Assembly: GCA_015233015.1 (NCBI GenBank)
Contig: JADFYO010000004.1
Location: forward strand, 1-64,000
Length of the DNA stretch: 64,000 nucleotides
Direction: 5' to 3'
DNA from: Nitrospirota bacterium
GTDB lineage: Bacteria > Nitrospirota > Thermodesulfovibrionia > Thermodesulfovibrionales > Magnetobacteriaceae
Position 1 is the stretch's first letter. Every line of letters begins with the position of its first letter. Position numbers and translations under genes: made by a program. Positions 59,887-64,000 of this stretch are shown one piece after another. The notes under the pieces were generated by a model. It was not told the origin of the DNA. It ran no database searches and saw only the letters and a program-made list of their open reading frames with translations.

Positions 59887-61642
59887 GGCGCTGATATTGC
59901 ATACAATAGCGGATGTTCGGCACTGTGTTGACAACTCCCTCTACAAAGGCCGCCTCCTGTTTTGCACTCACTCCAGCGTCGAAGTTTATTTAAAGGATGC
60001 GCTTTCAGTGGAATGCAGATGTCTCAGCAGTTTTTTTTCCAACGAAGAAGTCCTTTGTCTTATGGACAGCGCCTCAGATGCCGTAGATAAAATTCTGGAT
60101 TCCCTCGATGAACATGTCTCTCCTTCATTAAACGAACGGTATGGTCTTAAAATGAATTTTTTCCGGTGTCTTTACTCTTACAATGGCAAGCATCAATATC
60201 TGGGGTATTTAGTTCTGTCCGGGGCCATAAGAAAAATATCGGAGATTTTTGATTTGACGGAGATTTCCTTGTTTGATTATAAGTTTGACAAACTTATCGA
60301 TACAGACAAATCTTTGAGAGACACCATCTCTTTACTGTTTAAAAACGTAGATGTCATAACTTATCAAAAGAAGATAGAATCCAAAGGCGGTAAGGTTCTC
60401 TTTAATATTGTAAAAAGAATAAGACAGAGACCCTTACATTCCGTTGAGAAGCTGGTTGGACAACTTATATTGGAACTGAAGCATAGAGTATTTTCAAAGG
60501 GGAAAAAGACCATATTAATTTATGGACACTTATATGAGCTGGATTTTTTGATTAATAGACTTGATAAATACAATGTCATATCCTATAACTACAACAGCTG
60601 CATCCCTGCCGGATTTAAGTCTAAGGAATACGTTTCTGACGTGAGTGTCGATTATCGTAATTTTGAAGACGATATCAATGACAGCATTGCGGCTGTGTTC
60701 CTCAGTGATTTGAAATCAGATTTCGATACAAATATCAATAAATATTTGAATGCTGTCCTGTTGCTTAGAGACATACAGGGGAAATACCCGATTTCTTTAG
60801 GAATCTGGGGTAACAGCCCTGTTTATGGAATAAAGGCATGTATTGTCGGGTATTTATTATCTGAAGGCATAACAACGCTTGGGGCACAGCACGGCTGTCT
60901 TGTTGGAGATTCCTACAAGCCCTGGCACTTCGATATCGAACTCGACCGATGCACTACATTCATAAGTTACGGCTTTACGGAGGAAGACCTGAAAAGACTC
61001 TACCCCGATAAAGTGCAATGCCCGGAAATTGTCCCGCTCGGCAAAGTAAAACTCCCGAATTTTAAAAAGGCCAACAAAACAATAGACATCCTGTTTCCCC
61101 TGCAAAGCAGCACTTCTATGTTCGAAGGCGGCATGGACGCCACCCTGCCTCATAAGCTCACTGAAAGACAAATAGCAATACTTAATTATTTGAATGGGTT
61201 AAAAGGTCTTAAAATTTACGTAAAACCATTCATGAACTCAAACTATGACAACTGTTCTGTGCTTCCGGTATTAAAAAAGATGAATAATTTAACGGTGGTT
61301 TACGATATGGTATTGTTAGAGTTTCTGGAGAGGTATCATTCGGCCGCCATAGTTATGGAGCTGCCCTCACAGCCGCTTTTTGAAGTCCTGCATATGGATT
61401 CTGAGATATTTCTCATGAACTGCGAGCTGCATCCATATGAAGACCAGGCGCTGTCCGAGCTGTTAAAGCGTGTCCACTACGCATACGACACAGGGGAATT
61501 AATTGCCATGTTAGAATTATATATAAGCGGCAGGCTCCAAAAGAAGCGTGATCAGACTTTTTTCCATCACTATGTTTACAAAGAACACACAAAGAGAAAT
61601 ATATATAAATTAATTGACCGTCTTAGTGAAGGCCAGAGATAA
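59876..61642 (+). CDS. Hypothetical protein of the glycan cluster
   Basis: I do not recognise this 588-residue protein. It begins MANKALILHTIADVRHCVDN from a TTG at 59876 and is soluble throughout. Two regions look folded: 1-about 200 (KALILHTIADVRH, DLTEISLFDYKFDKL) and about 230-560, where GAQHGCLVGDSYKPWHFDIE, TTFISYGFTEEDLKRLYP and IDILFPLQSSTSMFEGGMD resemble the Rossmann halves of capsule polysaccharide or polysialyl-type GT-B transferases. AAGGTGA precedes the start. It overlaps the flippase gene by 29 bases. Its place between an amino-sugar acyltransferase and a flippase suits a glycosyltransferase, but that is inference. Confidence 0.6.
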   Translation: MANKALILHTIADVRHCVDNSLYKGRLLFCTHSSVEVYLKDALSVECRCLSSFFSNEEVLCLMDSASDAVDKILDSLDEHVSPSLNERYGLKMNFFRCLYSYNGKHQYLGYLVLSGAIRKISEIFDLTEISLFDYKFDKLIDTDKSLRDTISLLFKNVDVITYQKKIESKGGKVLFNIVKRIRQRPLHSVEKLVGQLILELKHRVFSKGKKTILIYGHLYELDFLINRLDKYNVISYNYNSCIPAGFKSKEYVSDVSVDYRNFEDDINDSIAAVFLSDLKSDFDTNINKYLNAVLLLRDIQGKYPISLGIWGNSPVYGIKACIVGYLLSEGITTLGAQHGCLVGDSYKPWHFDIELDRCTTFISYGFTEEDLKRLYPDKVQCPEIVPLGKVKLPNFKKANKTIDILFPLQSSTSMFEGGMDATLPHKLTERQIAILNYLNGLKGLKIYVKPFMNSNYDNCSVLPVLKKMNNLTVVYDMVLLEFLERYHSAAIVMELPSQPLFEVLHMDSEIFLMNCELHPYEDQALSELLKRVHYAYDTGELIAMLELYISGRLQKKRDQTFFHHYVYKEHTKRNIYKLIDRLSEGQR

Positions 61643-63167
61643 AGTGCCGCCGACTGCCGCCGATTCATTTCACAAGAGATATTTATACAAATTAACCACA
61701 AACTTTGTCGGCCTTCTCATCGGCCTTGTATCCCAGACGATTATACCGAGGAGCCTTGGCCCAGGCGCCTATGGCGATTTTAACTATTTAACCGGTTTTT
61801 TTGGTCAGCTTATAACATTCCTCGAGTTAAATACGTCAACCGGATACTTCACCATGCTTTCGAAAAACCCTAAGGACTCAGGTCTGGTTCGTTTCTATAT
61901 GTCTTTTGGCGTGTTGGTCTGCCTCTCTGTGTTTTTTATCGTTGGCGCCTCCCACATAACGTCTCTCCATAAGTATATATGGCCGGGCGAACAAATTGGC
62001 TTTATTTATCTGGCCGCGGTCTATGGACTGTTTACATGGACAACACAGATATTCGGCCAAATGACAGACGCCTATGGCCTGACCGTTGCCGCGGAAAAGT
62101 CGAAGATGTTTCAGAGGGTTTTTGGATTGTGTATTTTGTTGCTGTTATTTATGTCGGGCAGGTTAAATCTTACCGGCTTTTTTTTATATAACTACGCGCT
62201 GTTTATTTTTCTTCTCGCAGCCTTTATCTTTATTATGCAAAGGAGCGACTTCCCTCTTTTTAAAAAGACAGAATTAACGGCGGAACAGATCAGGCATTAT
62301 GTAAGGACATCCTACGCCTACAGTCATCCACTGTTTGTAATCGGTTTGACGGGAATGCTGGCGAGCATTTTAGATATATGGCTTTTGCAGGTATTTAGCG
62401 GGAGTGTGGAACAGGGTTTTTTCGGTCTGTCAAATCAGATAGGCGCCATGTGTTTCCTGTTTACCGGGGCAATGACGCCGCTTCTGATGAGGGAGTTTTC
62501 CATCGTCCATGCTGAAAACGATACAGGACGAATGAAGGTGCTCTTCGAGAGATACATCCCCCTGATGGTTTCGATAGCCGCTTTTTTCTCGTGCTTTGTC
62601 TCAGTCAACGCTGAGAAGGTTATCTACATATTCGGCGGCAGGCAGTACAGCGCCGCGTTTTGGGCAGTCGCCGTTATGGCCTTTTTCCCAATTCATCAAA
62701 CCTATGGACAGTTAGTCGCCTCCGCATACTTTGCGATGGGGAAAACCGCCCTGTACAGAAATATTGGGGTTATTATTAGCGCCGCCGGAGTGCCCGTGTC
62801 GTTTTTCTTAATAGCATCTCCAAAGTATTTCGGAGTTGGCGCGGGGGCAATGGGGCTGGCAATTAAGATGGTTGCCATTAACATTATAAGCGTCAACATC
62901 CTGCTTTTTTACATATCGAAACCAATTGGAATATCCTTTACCAGCTATTTGCGGCATCAGGCGCTTTGCATTGGTTTTATGATTGTAACGGCCTCTGTGA
63001 CGGCATTAATCGTCAATCATATAATGAAGGACAGAATTGTCATTGGATTTCTCATCTCAGGCGTTATCTACACATTTGCCGCCTGTGTGTTCGTCTTTTA
63101 CGTACCATTTGCCGCAGGGCTGAAAAAAGATGATATTCAAAAAATACTTAAGATGCTAAGGCGCTGA
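61614..63167 (+). CDS. Polysaccharide flippase-like membrane protein (Wzx/MOP superfamily)
   Basis: The 517-residue protein has 12-14 hydrophobic spans in the MOP/Wzx pattern: KLTTNFVGLLIGLVSQTIIP, RSLGPGAYGDFNYLTGFFGQ, FSGSVEQGFFGLSNQIGAMC and FIFGGRQYSAAFWAVAVMAF. It presumably flips lipid-linked sugar intermediates. The frame starts at TTG 61614; GTG codons at 61626 and 61644 are alternatives, and the start is uncertain. It overlaps the previous gene by up to 29 bases. A flippase beside an ABC exporter (9.9-kb away) suggests two glycan routes in this region. Confidence 0.88.
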   Translation: MTVLVKARDKVPPTAADSFHKRYLYKLTTNFVGLLIGLVSQTIIPRSLGPGAYGDFNYLTGFFGQLITFLELNTSTGYFTMLSKNPKDSGLVRFYMSFGVLVCLSVFFIVGASHITSLHKYIWPGEQIGFIYLAAVYGLFTWTTQIFGQMTDAYGLTVAAEKSKMFQRVFGLCILLLLFMSGRLNLTGFFLYNYALFIFLLAAFIFIMQRSDFPLFKKTELTAEQIRHYVRTSYAYSHPLFVIGLTGMLASILDIWLLQVFSGSVEQGFFGLSNQIGAMCFLFTGAMTPLLMREFSIVHAENDTGRMKVLFERYIPLMVSIAAFFSCFVSVNAEKVIYIFGGRQYSAAFWAVAVMAFFPIHQTYGQLVASAYFAMGKTALYRNIGVIISAAGVPVSFFLIASPKYFGVGAGAMGLAIKMVAINIISVNILLFYISKPIGISFTSYLRHQALCIGFMIVTASVTALIVNHIMKDRIVIGFLISGVIYTFAACVFVFYVPFAAGLKKDDIQKILKMLRR

Positions 63168-63199
63168 TTATGCTATTGTATTAGAGTGAGGTACGGTTT

Positions 63200-63928
63200 A
63201 TGATAGCTGCTGTGTTGATGGGAAGAAAGGGAAGCAAAGGCTTTCCGGGAAAGAATCTGCATCCATTATTTGGTAAACCTCTTGCTTATTTCCCGATGAA
63301 GGCCGCACACGATACCCCTGAAATAGATAAAACATATATATCGACCGACGATGAAAGGCTTATTGCCCTTGCAAATGAAAACTCTGTCGGGGTAATCATA
63401 AGACCTCCTGAGCTTTGCACCGACGCCGCCCTCGGTGAAGACGTTTATAAACACGCATATGGCGTTATCAGGCAGCTCAACCCTGACAAGGAAATAGAAC
63501 TTATAGTGCTGCTCATGTGTAACGCGCCGACCATAACCCCTGCCATTATTTCTGAGGGTGTGAAGGTTTTGCGGGAAAATCTGGAGTATGATTCGGCGGT
63601 CAGCGTATCGAGGTACAACATGTGGAGTCCTCTTCGCGCCCGGAAAATCGACTCAGACGGGCTGCTGAAACCCTTTGTCCCTTTTGAGACGTTTGGAGAC
63701 CCTAAGACGCTGAACTGCGACAGGGACTCTCAGGGGGATGTGTGGTTTGCCGACATGGGGGCGTCGATTGTGCGCCCGCGGTGTCTGGAAAACCTCGAGG
63801 ACGGCCTTCTGCCGCAGAAATGGATGGGGCAGAAAATATACCCGCTTCAGCAATGGGGCGGCTTCGATATCGACTACGAATGGCAAATCCCGATGGCGGT
63901 ATATTGGCTTAAGAAGCATGGGATTTAA
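63200..63928 (+). CDS. CMP-nonulosonate synthetase-like cytidylyltransferase (NeuA/KdsB fold)
   Basis: The 242-residue protein begins MIAAVLMGRKGSKGFPGKNL, the CTP-binding signature of NeuA/PseF/LegF-type enzymes. It continues with PLAYFPMKAAHDTPEIDKTY, ISTDDERLIALA, VLLMCNAPTITPAIISEGV and DSAVSVSRYNMWSPLRARKI. The C-terminal FDIDYEWQIPMAVYWLKKHG holds the usual Asp/Glu metal region. It would activate a nonulosonic acid (or Kdo-like sugar) as CMP derivative for surface glycan synthesis. AGTGAGG lies upstream of the ATG. Confidence 0.87.
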   Translation: MIAAVLMGRKGSKGFPGKNLHPLFGKPLAYFPMKAAHDTPEIDKTYISTDDERLIALANENSVGVIIRPPELCTDAALGEDVYKHAYGVIRQLNPDKEIELIVLLMCNAPTITPAIISEGVKVLRENLEYDSAVSVSRYNMWSPLRARKIDSDGLLKPFVPFETFGDPKTLNCDRDSQGDVWFADMGASIVRPRCLENLEDGLLPQKWMGQKIYPLQQWGGFDIDYEWQIPMAVYWLKKHGI

Positions 63929-63929
63929 T

Positions 63930-64000
63930 ATGCAAAAAAAAGGCGATACGCTGCATCATGACATAGCCGGTGAGAATATCCTTGACAGCGGCGATGAGAG
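63930..64000 (+). CDS. Start of an open frame continuing beyond the window
   Basis: ATG at 63930, just after the cytidylyltransferase stop, opens a frame reading MQKKGDTLHHDIAGENILDS, then GDE to the window edge. It is presumably the next glycan-cluster gene. The product cannot be assigned from 23 residues. Confidence 0.6.
   Translation, partial: MQKKGDTLHHDIAGENILDSGDE

Overview
The window looks like a chromosomal stretch of a Gram-negative bacterium. It carries Kdo/LPS genes (kdsC, kdsA), an outer-membrane porin ending in Phe, type IV pilus/type II secretion genes and an ABC-exported surface polysaccharide cluster. The mix of PilT-type ATPases, many cyclic-nucleotide and Ser/Thr-kinase signalling proteins, HEAT, MORN and InlB-like repeat proteins, dodecin, and B12-binding radical SAM enzymes in the glycan cluster fits a Nitrospirota-type genome best. 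That placement is inference; no 16S gene or other decisive marker is present.

Layout. (1) 0.2-4.4 kb: asd followed by a compact gspE-gspF-gspH-like operon; gspF appears to use an AUU start codon. (2) 4.4-7.1 kb: a decayed accessory patch with a TTTTGTATA palindrome, a run of five hairpins, a brnTA toxin-antitoxin pair whose toxin is broken by a 22-bp tandem duplication, a nonsense-mutated small antitoxin-like gene, and a MORN-repeat gene with a decayed 5' end. (3) 7.2-13.2 kb (minus): NDH-2 and three tandem GT-C glycosyltransferase paralogues joined by 4-bp overlaps; the gene next to ndh is a mosaic of the other two. (4) 13.3-25.3 kb: a signalling and twitching-motility region: cNMP-binding protein, HEAT-repeat/class III cyclase fusion, dodecin, kinase with a C-terminal cNMP domain, PP2C phosphatase, double FHA protein, two PilT ATPases, a receiver-like protein, a CobD-like aminotransferase, and two tandem cNMP-fold proteins lacking the usual phosphate-binding Arg.

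(5) 25.4-27.8 kb: kdsC-pgsA-plsY-pyrF operon. (6) 27.9-29.3 kb: small-gene and repeat zone (DUF1640 gene plus a broken copy, MITE-like element, dispersed hairpin repeat). (7) 29.3-35.5 kb: tRNA-Ser(GGA), 4.5S/SRP RNA, dnaX-ybaB-recR, a 750-bp gap, a porin, kdsA. (8) 35.5-42.4 kb: two large paralogous exported proteins (propeller-like head, InlB-like repeats, an unfamiliar LVAWTDG tail repeat) and a J-domain protein fused to MshEN-like repeats. (9) 42.5-51.1 kb (minus): Wzm/Wzt exporter, a 1309-residue multi-glycosyltransferase and two membrane proteins. (10) 51.4-64 kb (plus): a lone pilin, then an AT-richer glycan island with two radical SAM enzymes, FkbH-like protein, ACP, DUF4910 hydrolase, AAC(3)-like acyltransferase, an unknown 588-residue protein, a flippase and a CMP-nonulosonate synthetase-like enzyme.

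Working together: regions 9 and 10 plausibly build, decorate and export a surface glycan carrying acyl groups delivered by an ACP. Region 4 plausibly couples cyclic-nucleotide and Ser/Thr-phosphorylation signals to pilus retraction. Both are inferences from gene content and order.
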